Shown here one piece after another: positions 32,478-47,841 of a DNA stretch of 64,000 nt (positions within the stretch are counted from its first letter, which is position 1; each line of letters opens with the position of its first letter). This DNA comes from Alnus glutinosa. Taxonomy: Eukaryota > Streptophyta > Magnoliopsida > Fagales > Betulaceae. Location of the stretch: positions 4,296,001 to 4,360,000 of the forward strand of contig NC_084888.1 of NCBI RefSeq assembly GCF_958979055.1, written 5' to 3'. The position numbers and the translations under genes were made by a program. The notes beneath the pieces were generated by a model that was not told the DNA's origin, searched no databases, and was given only the letters and a program-made list of their open reading frames with translations.

Positions 32478-35278
32478 ATGTTGGGGTGTTTAGCGGATCA
32501 CTGTAGCAGCATGTGTAGAGCTCCTGCAATTGGAATCCTCTTTATCTCACTCTTCTTCTCAGTTCTCTCCCTCACTTCCACCGCTTGCTCCAATGGGAAT
32601 TGCCAGGTTCCTCTGTTTTCACTCGCTCTGTCTTTCTTCGAAAGTCTCATTTGGTTTCAAGATCTGTGCAGTTTTACTTTCTTTTTCTAAGTTTGGCACT
32701 GAGCTTTCAAGAATTCTCAGGTTCAGGAATCTTGTTCAGCTCCCCAGGACTGTGGGGCAGGCCTCTACTGTGGCAACTGCCCTGCTTTGGGCAAGACCCA
32801 ACCTTTCTGCATCAGAGGCCAACCTACCATTCCCAATTCAATTGTAAGATTTTCTTTTGCTTCTAGTTTTGGAAATCTTCTGATGGGTGTGAGCTTTATT
32901 ATTATTATTTATTTATTTTTATATGTCACTTTGCTGTACATGAATTTGGCGGTGGGTTTGAACTATGCTGCAATTATTTGGTATGTAGATTAATGGGCTT
33001 CCCTTCAATAAGTATTCATGGGTGGTGACTCATAATTCGTTTAGTATTGTTGACGCGCCTTCTTTGCCGGGTGTTCAGAGACTGACATTCTTCAATCAAG
33101 AAGACACTGTGACTAATCAGCTGAGAGTACGTGACTTAATTTTCTTATTACCTATGTTTTTTAATTTCATTGACGCCCTGATTGGTTTAGTTGGTATTCG
33201 AGGCCAAAAGACAAGCATACGAGAAATAGTTTTTCCTATATCCCTGATAAAAATTGCTTCTGATTAATTTATAAATTTTCGTTTGATGGGTGTTGTTCAG
33301 AATGGAGTGAGGGGATTGATGTTGGATATGTACGATTTCAGTAATGATATCTGGCTCTGCCATTCGTTTCGAGGGCAATGTTTCAACTTCACTGCATTCG
33401 TAATCTATCCTCTCCTTCCCTTAACTTCTGCGTTTTGAAGTTTTTTTTTTCAATAATGATTGTGTAAAGCAATTTTGTAATGTTCACACTGCAATCTTTC
33501 AGCAACCTGCAATTGACACTTTGAAGGAAGTGGAAGCATTCTTGAGTGAAAACCCGACGGAGATCGTGACCATTATAATTGAGGACTATGTGCATACTCC
33601 TAAAGGGTTGACAAAACTCTTCACCAATGCTGGGTTGGTCAAGTATTGGTTTCCTGTGTCCAAGATGCCTAAAAAGGGTGAAGATTGGCCCACTGTGACT
33701 GAGATGGTGCAAGACAATCACCGGCTTCTGGTTTTCACCTCTGTTGCTTCGAAGGAGGCAGACGAAGGAATTGCTTATCAGTGGAAGTACATGGTGGAAA
33801 ATGAGTGTAAGCATTATAAGAGTGTATTGTTGTGATGTCTTGTTATTTTATATGCTATATCCAATAACATGCTCATAATGGATTGGGTTTCAGCTGGAGA
33901 TCCTGGGGTGGTACGGGGTTCATGCCCAAAAAGAAAAGAATCAAAGCCGCTGAATTCAAGAAGTGCATCTCTTTTCTTACAGAATTACTTCCCAACATAT
34001 CCAGTTCAGGCTGAAGCTTGCAAGGAGCATTCAACTCCACTGGCTGAGATGGTCAGTACCTGTTACAATGCAGCAGGGAACTTCATGCCTACTTTCTTGG
34101 CTGTCAACTTTTACATGGTATTGGAAATTCCATTCATACATGAGTAAAATATGAAAATAGATTTCCGTTTGAGCATCCTAACTGGGAACTAAAATAATAC
34201 AGAGGAGTGATGGAGGAGGTGTGTTTGATGCTGTCGATAGAATGAATGGACAGACATTATGTGGTTGTAGTACTGTGACTGCCTGCCAGGTTTGTCCACT
34301 ATAACTGGATACTAATAGCTCCAATTCCACATTTTGCTTAGTTGATTATGAACTCTTTTACATTTTGACTAACCTAGTGGGTTCATGATTTCATTCCCCA
34401 CCTCATTCTTATGGGAGGGGGGGAGTTGCCATTTGAGCTAGATCTGGTGTTTGAAATGCTATTTGACTCAAATCCAACATTGTCTTGATCACAAAATACA
34501 GGGCTAATTTGCTCAGCCTAAAATTATCTGTTCCAAAATCACCAGATGTCCTTGGTCTTTTTTAATTATTTGTCAATTTTGAGCAGAGTTCATGAAAAAT
34601 ATCAGAGTTTTTCTGATATTTTTACTAAATTTCTTAATGGATGTTCTCCTCCTGAATTTTACTCCAACTCTGGGTGTCTTGAGTCTAGAGTGCGCAAAAT
34701 ATTGCAACTAGTCACCAAATTATAAATCCATGCTCTGTGCATTTTTCTTGCTTTTGCATGCAAGAAAATTCTTGTGTCAAGATGCATTGATAGGGAGAAG
34801 TTTTTGACTGTTCTGTTGAAAGTTTTTTGTTGGAGAAAAAATGTTGAGAACATTAGAATGATTGAAATTTTATCTTTATATTGTTGAGTTTTTTGTCAAC
34901 TATAGAGACCTTACTTTGACATCGCACAGCAGATGTCCAATTGTTTGTTGCATTTCTGGATGTAATGTTTTGCTCCATAATTTGGCCAATGTAGGATTGA
35001 TTTGAGTTCTTGAGAGATTGAATTGCAGAGAGCTTATCTGCTCTTGTTATGACATAGCATTTTAAGTAGGGAGCTCTTTGTGAAACACTATTGATGAGAT
35101 TTTGCAGGCTGGAGCACCTTTTGGAACATGCAAGAATGTTGCTGTACCTAATACAAGCCCAGTAACCAATACCGAAGGAAGCTTTACTGGATCTGTTCAG
35201 TTCTCAAGATCTTCTTCAACAGTCCATTCTCCAAGTTTCTTGATTCTTTTCTTGTTTTATTTTCCATTGAGTTTGTGA
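32478..35278 (+). CDS. PI-PLC X-domain protein, At5g67130-like
   Basis: Secreted or plasma-membrane-anchored protein of the PLC-like phosphodiesterase superfamily; its substrate is not known. Exons: 32478-32606, 32721-32843, 32989-33126, 33301-33399, 33503-33806, 33894-34117, 34203-34289, 35108-35278, giving 424 residues. The N-terminus has a hydrophobic stretch (about 19-35) followed by STACSNGNCQ, consistent with a signal peptide. A Cys-rich segment with two CG.GLYC-like clusters follows. The PLC X barrel carries the two expected catalytic histidines at H99 (VTHNSF) and H151 (LCHSFRGQC). The C-terminus is Ser-rich and ends in a hydrophobic tail of about 20 residues without charged residues, typical of a GPI-anchor signal. 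The next gene is convergent, with about 1.2 kb between stop codons. Confidence 0.93.
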
Positions 35279-36531
35279 TGATTACCATAGCTAATTATAG
35301 GATTGGGTTAGTGTTAGTGTGTTAGTACGTATATTTTATAGTCAAAACAGGTATACTGCATTCTTGCCTTATTGAGTTGAAGGTCAAGAAATGCTTGCTA
35401 TTGTTAGGAAATCAGAAGAACTTGTCAGATTCTTGTATTGGCGCATTAAAGTAGGGGGTTGGGCTGGACTCAAGAGGCTGAGATATGTAGTGGCCTAGAG
35501 GGAACCAGAGTACCGAGAAGTGGTTCAGGTACGCAGTTTGTCTCAACTACACTAGTGCGGTAGAGACCAACAGTCTATCATGTTTCTGTCATTTGATGCC
35601 GTTTGAAATCTCAATGTTTAATGCAGTGCACTTCTCAGTTAGTTTGTTTCTGATGGTTGAATCCTGTAAATTCAGACTGTTTTAGAATGCTTTGATCATG
35701 TGCTGTAAGAAAAATGTCTCGCTACGTAATGAATTAAAATATAGTGAGAATTGAACTCTAGGGGGAGGGGGTGAAGGGTGCTTTGAAGGTGTTATAATAG
35801 AAGAGATCCTTTTTCTTTTCTTTTTCTTTTTTCCTGCGAAAGAAAATGTACTTTGTTGTTCACGTAGTGGCAAATATCTGTGTGCTATTGCTGAATTTGT
35901 AATTTGTGGGCCTGCAATATCTTCTTTGCTCATTTTATCTATCTTTTTTATGCTTTGTTGCACTCAATTAACTTCCCTTTTCATGTCTTTCTTTGTTTCA
36001 GGTCTAATGTTGGCTCATAGTATGAAGTAGGGGAATGTGTGGCATAGCATGTGTAGCTGTGGTTTCATTATGTTGCTAGATTTTCAAAATAGTTGTGTTA
36101 TCTTTCTGATATGCTACATTTTCTCTTCTTTTTCTCGGCTTTCTTGTCTAACTTACATTCACCGGCTATCACAAAAGAGTTCATATTTGACACTGTTGTT
36201 AGAAATGATATATGGTATGCAGTTTCTCATTTTAGTAAGGTTTTTTTTTTTTTTCCTCACTATCCAGGGGAAGATCAAGGGGGATCTTCTCAGGGAAGAT
36301 GGAGATGGAAAATTGGAAATGCTTCATGAGTGCATGACTCAAACGACCCACTTAGATTGTGAGCACGAAAATTTGCGCTATTATTAGGACAATGAGGAGA
36401 GTTGACCAATTGTGTTTAAATGTATTCACATGTGGCTTATTGTGCTGATAAAACTTATCATTATATGGAGATACAAAGAAAACAATCTGTACAGAAAGCA
36501 ATTGGGAAACACAACCATAAGTGTGGGAACC
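35279..36531. other. Convergent intergenic region, 3' UTRs
   Basis: It lies between the ends of the PI-PLC gene (+) and the F-box gene (-). No conserved coding sequence is seen. Open frames at 36037-36387 and 36093-36329 overlap in different frames and resemble nothing known. Confidence 0.5.
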
Positions 36532-39302
36532 TTATGCAACGGGCCAAAGAGAGGTGCTTCCAACATTTAAAAGTAGTCCTCTTGTTTTTATCTGAAGGGC
36601 TGGACTAATAGTAAGCAAACCAATGAAGCAGTCCACAGGAATTCTGGTCCCCCATACATTGATAGATTGAAGCTTTCGACATTTATTTACAAGAACAAGA
36701 AGCCCGCCCTCCGTTACATGACGGCAGCTCCATAGGACTATGGTCTGGAAAGAACATGAGGGTATGTGATGCGTGATGAAAATTGACAAACAGAAAAAGA
36801 TTGTGATTTGAATGAGACATAAATTGATTGCAGTCAAAAATCAAAACCCCTTGTTGCATACTAACTTTTAAATGTGGGCAGCTATCTGCAATGGCAAATA
36901 AAGATTCATCTGTGATAAATGTACCACCAACATTGAGGTGTTGCAAGGAATGAGCTCTGGATATCTGTAGAAAAAATTAACATCAACTGAGAAAAGTAGA
37001 GCAAAATGCATCTAAGTTAAGTATATTCAACAGATATGTCTGGAAGGAATGTATAAATTCTGGGATGATATAGATGATGAAAAACAGTATAGAAATCTGT
37101 TTTTCCAGATTATCACATCTGCTGAGAAAAATTGTAGAACTAATCTACATTGCTTAAGGGTAACTATCACATACCAGTTGAACAACACCTTTGTCTGTGA
37201 TCCCTGTCATACCCCATAAAGATATGGATGTCAGGTTGCTCACGCACTTGGCCAAAGATATTCTGTAAAGGCCATTGTCAGTGATTTGGCAACCCCAGCG
37301 GCTCCTTGAACTGAAAACAAGATAAGACAAATCAGGCACTCAGAAACTCATACATGAAATTACTCCCTTCTAAATCTTGATACAACTACATGACAGTTCC
37401 ACTCAACTTTTTTTTTATAGGAAAATATCAAACTAGTTCCCTGTGTAAGGATTCATCTACGTGCCAATACGAACTACAGATTTCCCATTTCAACCTTAAG
37501 ATGGAAAAACCATGCTTTACGTCACTTGGTCTGCCACTAATCTTATAAAAATAAGACAAAATATGCAGTTGTGCTCCATTCAATTCTACTATGCTTTAAT
37601 ACCAACTGATTAGGTTGCAGCATATATCGAAACTAATTCATGTCAGCTATATGGATCCTTTTTCACCATTCAGTCCTATCTAGGACATAAGAATATGGCC
37701 ATGATATTTACTATGTATATATTCCTGGAAACCAAAAAATAATAATAATAAGCATGAAATTCTGTGGCAAATGGAGTATCAATTGGCAAGGATTAAAGCT
37801 GATCAACTACTTAAGACAAAGGTATTAAGACATTGGCAAGGATTCTCTGTGGTCAATTTGCAATGCAACAGAGCAATGTCCTGGACTTGGCAAAAGTGCT
37901 CGTTGATGAACTGATGGAAAATGCCAAAGGGATTCAAAGGAATTGTCACCTATCCCACAGAATGAACGTCACACAGTTTGACAACATGAGATGGAGATTT
38001 GGATTTTGGTATTGGAGGTGCCCTTCTATAGATTGTCATGAAGTGAGGCCTCCCATTCTAAACTTAAAAGCTCAAATACAATACCAAAGAACCTTGATAC
38101 AGAGACACTAACTAAAGATAGGTTCAGCTATCAGTGAAGCTGGCAACACGCTCCGAGAAGCAAGCATAAGCAGGTCTACTCACATTTTGTTCATGAAAAT
38201 TGGAACGAACCATATGTAAACAATTACTTAGCTATGATTGTTGACTCGTAGCAAGACCTCTTGCTTGACAAGATCTTAATGAGGCACAATTGTGCAATTG
38301 GCCTAAGATGGACTAAGGTGGAGAGTTGTAGCATATGCAGAACCATACAAAGGACACAATTTACATAAAAGCTAAATCAACTTTTGAAATGGGTTCTGAG
38401 CCTCTTCCCTACTACCAGTGGCCTGAGTTCCCCAAGCTCCAATCAAGGGTTTCACCTTTTGAAGCGCCAGTCGTGTAGGGTGACTGGGCCAGGCCAAGTC
38501 TTAGCAATTTCTAATGCATTTATAGCTCTAACAAATTTAATTATAATAGAGTTAGCCAATACACATCTATAACCTTCAATAACCCCTGAAATAATAAGCG
38601 ATATGATTACACTTCAAATCATTTTTTCCTTCCCTGTTAAAGTGGTACTGTACCTGGACATAGCAAACGACTCAGGAAATGGAACAGGCATCCAAGAAAA
38701 TTATGACTAATATGAAAAGCCAATTAAATTTCTTCATTCGATATTGTTACCAATAAATTAACCTCTTCTCTCTCTGACATTAAACACCCATCACTTAGAA
38801 ATGTGAATTATAAAGAAAATCAGCAAAGGGGAATTTCCCAGAAACATGTGGCTCCACGTTTTATCATCAAGAACCGAAAAAGAGACAGAATTTGTGGGGG
38901 GGGGGGGGGGGGGGGGGGGGGGGAAAGGAATCAGAGAAAGAGGGTTTGTGTGTGTGTACATGTCAAGGTCTTTGAGGCTGTAGGCATAGCGAACAAGGCG
39001 GGCAGTGGAGTCATCGTCCATCTTACGACCAGAAAAGCTCAGAGACTCCCTCCGAGCCAGAGACTGCTTCACCCCCTGCTTCCATTTCTTGCACACACCG
39101 CTCGCCCTGATCATTCCAAATCATATATATATATATTAACCAAAGAGTTGAATAACAAAAACTAGAATGAATTCAATTTCATGGCACAAGAAGGTGTCAA
39201 TCATATAACATACTGAGCCAAATCGGTGAAGGAAGTAATCATCACGAATATATGCGCCAGCAAGTCTAAGGGTAACCGATCAATCTCTGCCTCTTCCTTC
39301 AT
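36532..39302 (-). CDS. F-box/LRR protein, At5g67140-like
   Basis: A small F-box protein with leucine-rich repeats, expected to act as substrate receptor of an SCF ubiquitin ligase; its target is unknown. Exons, minus strand: 39302-39214, 39106-38960, 37310-37175, 36964-36866, 36744-36532, giving 227 residues, close to the 228 I recall for At5g67140. The F-box is at about 7-50 (DRLPLDLLAHIF...GVCKKWKQGV), interrupted by intron 1. It is followed by four or five short LRR units (DNGLYRIS, DKGVVQL, DESLFAIADSC, TEGGLLVLVNKC). The start MKEEAEIDRLP matches the family. The reading frame is intact through all junctions, whose donors and acceptors are GT-AG. Intron 2 is long (1.65 kb) and contains a 28-base poly-C run on the transcribed strand. 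Confidence 0.92.
38896..38923. repeat. 28-base G run in F-box intron 2
   Basis: An uninterrupted run of 28 G on the plus strand, so poly-C in the transcript, about 37 nt inside intron 2 and preceded in the transcript by a CA repeat next to the donor site. Such a run is hard to sequence, so its length should not be trusted. Confidence 0.9.
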
Positions 39303-42040
39303 CCTCTCAGTCTCACACATTTGAGAGACAGAGACAGAGATTTCTCTGGGCTTTTGTGTACGTGGTTGAAACGTTAAAGGGTAAGAAAGTTAACCAGTTA
39401 AGGTACTTTTCGTGAGCCAAGAAAAGAAAGCCGTAGAAACAAGAAAATGAAAAAGGATGTGCTCATTTTTTCGTCATTGTTTCAAGAAAGTACAAAGCTA
39501 TTTTTCTCAGACCCCATATTCTCCGTTCAACGTTGCTGTCCACTTGGGAAATGATACTGTAAATCTGTCGTACAACCAACTAGGATGATTGAGCCACGTG
39601 TCAATTAATTAATGGGTAATAACATAGATTAACGTCTAACCCTTTTTATCAAATAATTGAAGGCTTTGATTTAGATTTAGGTGGTCCCGAGGGGAAGCTC
39701 GATTGTTGGGAATCCGACCTCATAAAACCAAAGTTATTATTTGGAATCTATCATTCTCCTTTTATGTTGTGAATATGTCAAAAAAATAAAATTAAAAAAA
39801 ATAAAATAAAATTAGGTACTATAAAAAAAAATTACAAAAAGGTCTATTAATTTTTTTAACAGTTGAGATATAATTTCAAGTTATTGGTAAGACAAACAAA
39901 TAGTGACATTAAATCTGCATCGTTAAAAAATTATAAAAAATCTTTAATAATTTTATTTACGGCACCTAACTTAATCCGCAATTGAATGCATTGATATTTT
40001 GGACAAGCAGAGCCGTAGGGAACTCTTAAGATATTTTTAAAGCAAATCTCATTGACTAAATAAATAATTTTTTATTTAATTTGTTTAGTTATTATTTATT
40101 TTAAAAGCTTAAGTGAATAAAAAATAAAATAAAATAAATTATTTAATTAATATTTTAACACTTTATTTGCATGTGAAAAAATGAAAGGTGAACTGTAGGG
40201 TCGGATTTCAAATTCATGACTAATTATTTTAAAAAATTTAAGCTGATAAAAAATGATGAATTCAATCATTTAATTAATATTTTAACATAATTTATAACAG
40301 ATAAATGAAAATATATTATTGTTGTATTTCAAATTAATTGTAGAGGAAATTATAGTTTTTCACATTCTAATGATGAAAATATAAAGGATAGAAAAATGTT
40401 GGACACCAAAAATACAATTCACATAAATCTTCATGTTTGATTTGGAATATATTTGCTTCTTTCTTTTCTTTTTTTTCTCAAAATGTGTGGGCATATCTTG
40501 ATACTTTCATTTCGATGATAATTAAACGATTGAGACAACCATTGTGAGATAAACATGTTACCATAATACACCTTCTATGAAAATTTGATATTAAAATATT
40601 AATTAAATAATTAAATTTTTTATTTTTTTGTTAGCTTAAATTTTGATAACTTCACGTAGTATCATATTAAGGTTATCAATTTGAACTTTCTTTATGTAAT
40701 TTATTTCTCACGTAAGAAAAAAATATTAAATTATTAATTTTTTATTAACTTAAATTTTGAGATAACTTATTACTTCACTTTAAAATTTACGTTACATTTT
40801 TTTTTTTCGTTTTTTGCTAATATTATTTTTGGGTTGTAGATATGGATTGTCAATGGTATTAAAAGGTGCGACATTGACTTATACAATTTCCACCACGTGG
40901 GTGCTTTGCCCCACTTGGACTTCAAATGATTTGACATGTTTCTATAATTACACATCATCATCGATATGTAAAATAATAAAGATATGTTTATGTCATTTAC
41001 TTGTTTATCTCTTATATATTTTTACCGTCAATTTATTATTGAATTTATGGACTAATATATAGTCTTATAAATTTAATGGTGTATTTATAAATCTTTTATA
41101 CAGAGATAAAAAATATATATATATATAAAAAAATGAAACAAACATTTTTTAAAATAATATTTATTTATGCACTCGTTTGATGTTTAAAGCTTTAAAGGGA
41201 ATGCATAAAAATAATATCTAATATGTTAGAGAAGAAAAGTATACCGTAATGCTTAAAAATCACTCAATGTCTACAAGAATGACTTTGATTTTTATATCTT
41301 TTTTTCATTTGATTTTATACATATAAAATAATTCAACGGTGTTCTATTGTCTATTGATGCTGAAGATCCAAAAGAAAAAGAAAAAAGAAAAAAAAACGTT
41401 GGTGGGGAGATATTGGTTTTTTTTTTTTTTTTTTTAAAGGTTTTATTTGTTTCGACGTAAAATATTTTTCATTAGAAATTATTTTTGGTGAAATTATTTT
41501 TCAGGAAAATGATGCGAGATCATTTTTCAAGAAAAATGGTTTTAGCTGAAAATATTTTTCGGCGTTTGTCTCGTACGAAAAATAGCAATTGCTGGCAATA
41601 GCCGGTGATGGCAAAAAAGGACCAACAAATTTTGGCAAATTTCAATGGAGGCTAGCAAAATCTGTCTGGAATCCAAAAACCTTCAGTGGTAGTGGAGATT
41701 GCCGGAGAATAAAGTATAAGAGATAATGTGTACGAGAAATGAGAAGTTTAAATTCAAAAAATGATTTATTATATTAAAAAATGAAACCATTTTTTGAAGA
41801 TTAAAGAAGCTTTTCTGGGAACCATCATTTTCGATTGCACTAAACATCGAAACAAATATGACCTTAATTTAAAAAAAAAAAACATTGCAATTGAGGTAAA
41901 AGTTCAAGAAAATAAGTATAGTTTCTCCAATTTTAAATTGCACCCGCTAATAAGAAGAGGAAAATGCTACAAATTTCATAAAAACATCCCCAAGGTAGAG
42001 ATAGACAAATAGTCCTAAAAGAGCAGAAATGGGCTGGTAA
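39303..42040. other. AT-rich intergenic region
   Basis: The first 200 bases are the F-box promoter and leader. The rest is AT-rich DNA with no supported gene. A patch at about 41450-41600 repeats AATATTTTTC/AAAATGATTT wording that recurs in plant repeats. The open frames at 40814-41062 and 41794-42012 have the base composition of their surroundings. Confidence 0.5.
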
Positions 42041-43374
<1,334 letters not shown>

Positions 43375-43546
43375 TGTTGTCTATTTATCTTCTTCGATTC
43401 TTTTGAGGCGTTAGGGTTTTAGCTGCTTAATTAGCCTGCTTTACCTTCAATTCAGAGGGCTGGGCTGCTCTATTTAAGAAGAGTTGGGGGGTGGGTGATG
43501 ATTCGACTGCCCGATAAACAAGAGGGTTTAATTTGTTGCTCACAAA

Positions 43547-43577
<31 letters not shown>

Positions 43578-45783
43578 TGTCGAGCTTTCTGTTTTTGTGA
43601 GAGTACATGATCGTTAGTTCAAATTCAAACATAAGCTTAACAATATTCATTAAGGGGACTAATTAACCATCACGTCTCAATAGTTGACGACTCAAATAAA
43701 AGAAATTAAAGAACCTGTAATGCTTCTTTTGTTCGTAAAGAAATAATTTAATGATCATTGACTTGGGGGTTATATTCTTCACAAATCACAATTCAACTCT
43801 TGTGCATCTTTAATTAGAAAAACTTGTACATTTTGAAATGGATCCAGCAACTAGGATGCTCAGAGAAAGAGAGAAAAAAAGAAAAAAGAAAGAAGATTAT
43901 TTTATTTTCTACTAGCTAGCCCAACAAAAAAAATGCATAAATATTTTCTATATTCAGACGACTCCCATAAATCAACTAATATAATAAAAGCTCATATCCA
44001 CAAACCGTTTAATTTATTCTTCTTTTTTTTTGGGGGGGGGGGTCAGAAGTTGTAGTTTTCAATTTTCATTATCTTATTCGATCGGCTAAAATTATTTTGC
44101 AAAATGATACAATCCTATTGGGTTGTCACGTACGTACGAAATAAATTTGTCTCTTCTTTGCCTAGTGAATCTAGCTATTAGTTTGCAGGCGTGAAACATG
44201 TACCAAATTACCAATAAAATAGGCAGTAGGGCCGCTGCACTCGTCGAGCTCTCCACTCCAGCCTCTATTGGGGATTAAGTCATCCCACAAAATTAAAGCG
44301 TGCGAGGGTTGAACTCTTCACCCTCCACACCTATGTGGAGGTGGCCAGAGTGGAGTCACCCCATCGACCCCTTTGTTGGAATGGAGCTTTCCACCTTTGC
44401 TCCTTGCTCCTCTGTGGGCGAATCTCCATTTCCACTATCCCTTCTATCAGGTGGGTAAAGGTGGAGCCACTCTATTGCCCTTTTACAAGGGCAGAATCAC
44501 CTTTCATCACATCTGTTTGTAGAGTGGAGCATCGCAGTGGGGTGGATCTCTTTTTTGCTTTTCTTTTTTTTTTCGTTTGTAATTGCATTGCAAGCTGACA
44601 TGCATGTATCTAGATACATGAATCACGTTTTCAGGACTCTACATGGACAATATGATGGGTGTTTTTCATTAAATGATCTATTTGTCAGTCCTAGAAGTCA
44701 ACACTTTAATTGTAAAAATTTGTCAAAATCAAAAGCTCAAGTTCTTAACATGTCAATGTCAATGAAACTCGAAAACTTTTGGAACAATTTGCCAAAAATC
44801 AATCCCCATTTTAAGCATCTCCCGAAACAAGTACAATTTAAGGGTACCGACGAACGAGTCTATGACTACAGAAAGCTCTGAGGCATTTCATCGAACACTT
44901 TTTGAGCACTTGAATAGGTAACCAAATCAAAAGGCCAAAAAAGTACACAATATATCTCCTGCAGCAATTCAAAGTAGGTCATTTCTACAACTTCGGGGAA
45001 GATCCTCGAAATATAGGAAGCAAGCAGAAAAGCAGCTAACAACGCTGGTTGTAGCGGTCTATTATGGAAGTTGTGGGTCTAGCCAATATGCACATTAACA
45101 ACAAATCTTTATGAAATTAAAAACAATAAAGTTTTCTTTTAAATTGATGGGAGAAAATTATTTCAACTCAGTCTCTTAAATTGACACTTGTATTTAAAGC
45201 ATTCACATGGTCTATTAAAAATTCATGTGATGATTAAAAATATGCACGCTCTAAAGACATCTGTCAACTTAATAGATTGGATTAAAAGAATTTTTTCTAT
45301 TTCGGTTTAAAATAAAATTTTGTCCGATTAATTAACAATATAAATATGAAAGAGAACTTCACAAAGAACCTTAATACGCTTCTTTACAATGTATTTGTGT
45401 GTGATAATTAACATGATTGAGTACTTAACTTGTATATCAGTTTAGCATATTAATTAGATCTCACATAAGGAATTCTCAAACAAGCATACATGCAACTGTC
45501 AAAGATATATTAAATAGGAATTTCCAATCATCAATTTTGTCACAAACCAAAATTTTTGATAGCATCTTTTTCACAAGTCATTATATACCATCAATTTGTT
45601 TTTATCTCCCCAATATTGACATCATTAGAATCCATCCCAAATTTTATGGTAATTTTAAAAGCCACATTAACTTTTGAGGGATAAAATGATGGTATATAGC
45701 ATTATTCAACTTCTTTAATATATGATATATCAATTGATTCTATTATTTTAGTGAAATATTAATCTAAATAAAAATAAATTAAA
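43375..45783. other. Intergenic, AT-rich, with one GC-rich patch
   Basis: The CCoAOMT upstream region comes first, with an (AT)n run at about 43553-43578 and a G run at about 44032-44042. At about 44225-44560 a GC-rich patch contains loosely repeated GTGGAGCCACT/GTGGAGTCACC wording, perhaps part of a degraded transposon. Two overlapping open frames here (44335-44598 and 44537-44881) are not recognisable. Confidence 0.4.
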
Positions 45784-46200
45784 GGGAAAACTTCACTTAA
45801 CCCCCTGAATTTTCATCACTTTTGCAATCTCTCTCAAAAGTTCAAAAACTCTCAATTTAGTATATTGAACTTTCAATTTTTTGTAATCGAATCACCCCTC
45901 CCGTTAGAGTTTGGGATTAAATCAAACGGTTAAAAGGATAAAACGACCCTTATACCCTTGTAAAACTTCTAAAATTACAAATTTACCCTTTATTTTTTTT
46001 ATAAGAAAAATGAGGGTATTTTGGGAATCTCTCTCATCTTTTTTAGGATTTAACGGAAAATTCTAATGGATGGGTCAGATTGAATTTTTTTTTTTTTTTT
46101 AAAAAAAAAAAAATTAATACACTAAATTGAGAATTTTTAAATTTTAGAAGGAAATTACAAAGGTGATGAAAGTTTAGTAGAGTTAAGTGAAGTTTTTCCT
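45784..46200. mobile_element. Mutator-type MITE, about 417 bp
   Basis: Long terminal inverted repeats of about 85 bp begin GGGAAAACTTCACTTAAC, matching the reversed right end AGGAAAAACTTCACTTAAC. The flanking 9-mers TAAATTAAA and TAATCTAAA agree at 7 of 9 bases. The design resembles the 7325-7772 element but the sequences differ. No coding capacity. Confidence 0.65.
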
Positions 46201-47749
46201 AATCTAAAATTCTAGTAACTTCCCACATCAACACATTCTATTCTCTCCCCACTTCTTCCTCTCTCTCTCTCTCTCTCTACTTTAAAAATCAATAGGTATT
46301 AATGGCAGTTATTGATATACCAAAAAAGTGATGCCATACTTCTAAAAGTTATCTGTCAATACACAAGGTAATTAATTATCTTTTGTAGCACAATGAGCAT
46401 CAATTCTTTGACTCTATAAATTAATCTCCCAAATTAGGAAGGTTATTAAATTTCATATATACCTCTATTTCTAAACACAGGAGAAAAAAAAACATTTTAC
46501 TCTGCTGGCTTATCATCCTTAAGCCATCTGGCTCACACTTCTATCACCTGAAAATAGGGGCTCAAAGCCATGTGGGGGTACTTTAACCATTGCATGGTTG
46601 TAACGGTTATGCAATTTGGGACTGACAGGAGTTTTAGGTTTGGACAAATGGTGAATGATGCACTAATAACTCTCTAACTACTTGCATTGGTACCATAAAT
46701 TAATACACTGCATTGCCCTTTGAAAAGCTGCATCAGGATTACGACCGCAACCCGGATTAGATTTCACAAATATAACGATATATATGTATGTTATCACATC
46801 ATTTAAAGTTTTAAATAACATACATGACGCTATGTTTAGATGACGTGACATCATGTACACTGTTAGATGTAACAAAACTAAATTTTGATAATAAAATGAT
46901 CCTATTCTTTAAAAAGTTAAGAGCGGTAACAAAGCACCCGGGAAGGGGAAAAAAAAAATACAGAAGATCTCTTGTAATTCTTTTAATGGTCTATAATTTT
47001 ATTTCACTCTTTCGTTTTCATGAAAAATTTGAAATTAAATATATACCGTTGAAAAAACTACAGAAAAAGTATATATATTTTAGCACCTAAGCCAAATGCT
47101 TGGATTTAAAAGGGTGACGTTTAACTTAATTATGAGACTGTATATTGTGGGCAGAATGAATAAATAATGTCTTAATTGGTAACAACACCAACATACTCTT
47201 CAGAAGGTTAATTCAATGTTATTAAAGCTGTTATTAAAGCATTTTGTAAATGCCTTTCATTTGCCCCACTAAAGAGTCTCTCATTCAACTCTCCGACATG
47301 CAAGAATCTAATGACTAAATTACAACCTTATTTAATTTTGACCAAAATGAATAAATTAAAGAGTACTGTCCTCACTGGAAAATATAATTAAGACAACTCA
47401 GGTTATTAATTAACTAACGCTGTTAACCTCAAAAGTGTACCCAGAGTTTTAAACTTATCTATGGAAATTATTAAGAACTGTATTTATTTGGTTTCTGCAG
47501 AACCATTAAAAGTGTATCTACTGTAAAAATAGGCACCTTTTTCCTCTTAGATGGTAAGTTTTCTAATGCTGTCTATTATTTGAAATTAGTCTTAATTACC
47601 TTATATGCATGCATTTTGGGTTGGGCGAGGATGGTAAGGAATTAATTACAGTAAAAAGACAACACTCTGCTTGCAAGCAAATTACATAATTGCCAAGAAC
47701 TTTTTTTTTTTTTTGGGGGGCAGCTAGCAACTACAAACAATCTATTGTC

Positions 47750-47841
47750 CAGGGATGGAGTACATGGTGGCTTAGGGTTTTACCCCTAATTTTTTTTTTC
47801 AATTTTACCCCCCCAAATTTCAAATGCTGGTTCCGCCCCTG
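47750..47841. mobile_element. Short hAT-like MITE, 92 bp
   Basis: It begins CAGGGATGGAGTACATGG and ends with the complement of CAGGGGCGGAACCAGCATTTG, the termini of a very common plant hAT-derived MITE. Flanking 8-mers are not clearly duplicated. Confidence 0.5.

Noticed and set aside
44225-44598. GC-rich open frame as a gene
   Set aside because: It consists of loosely repeated GTGGAG/CTCCAC wording and matches no known protein.
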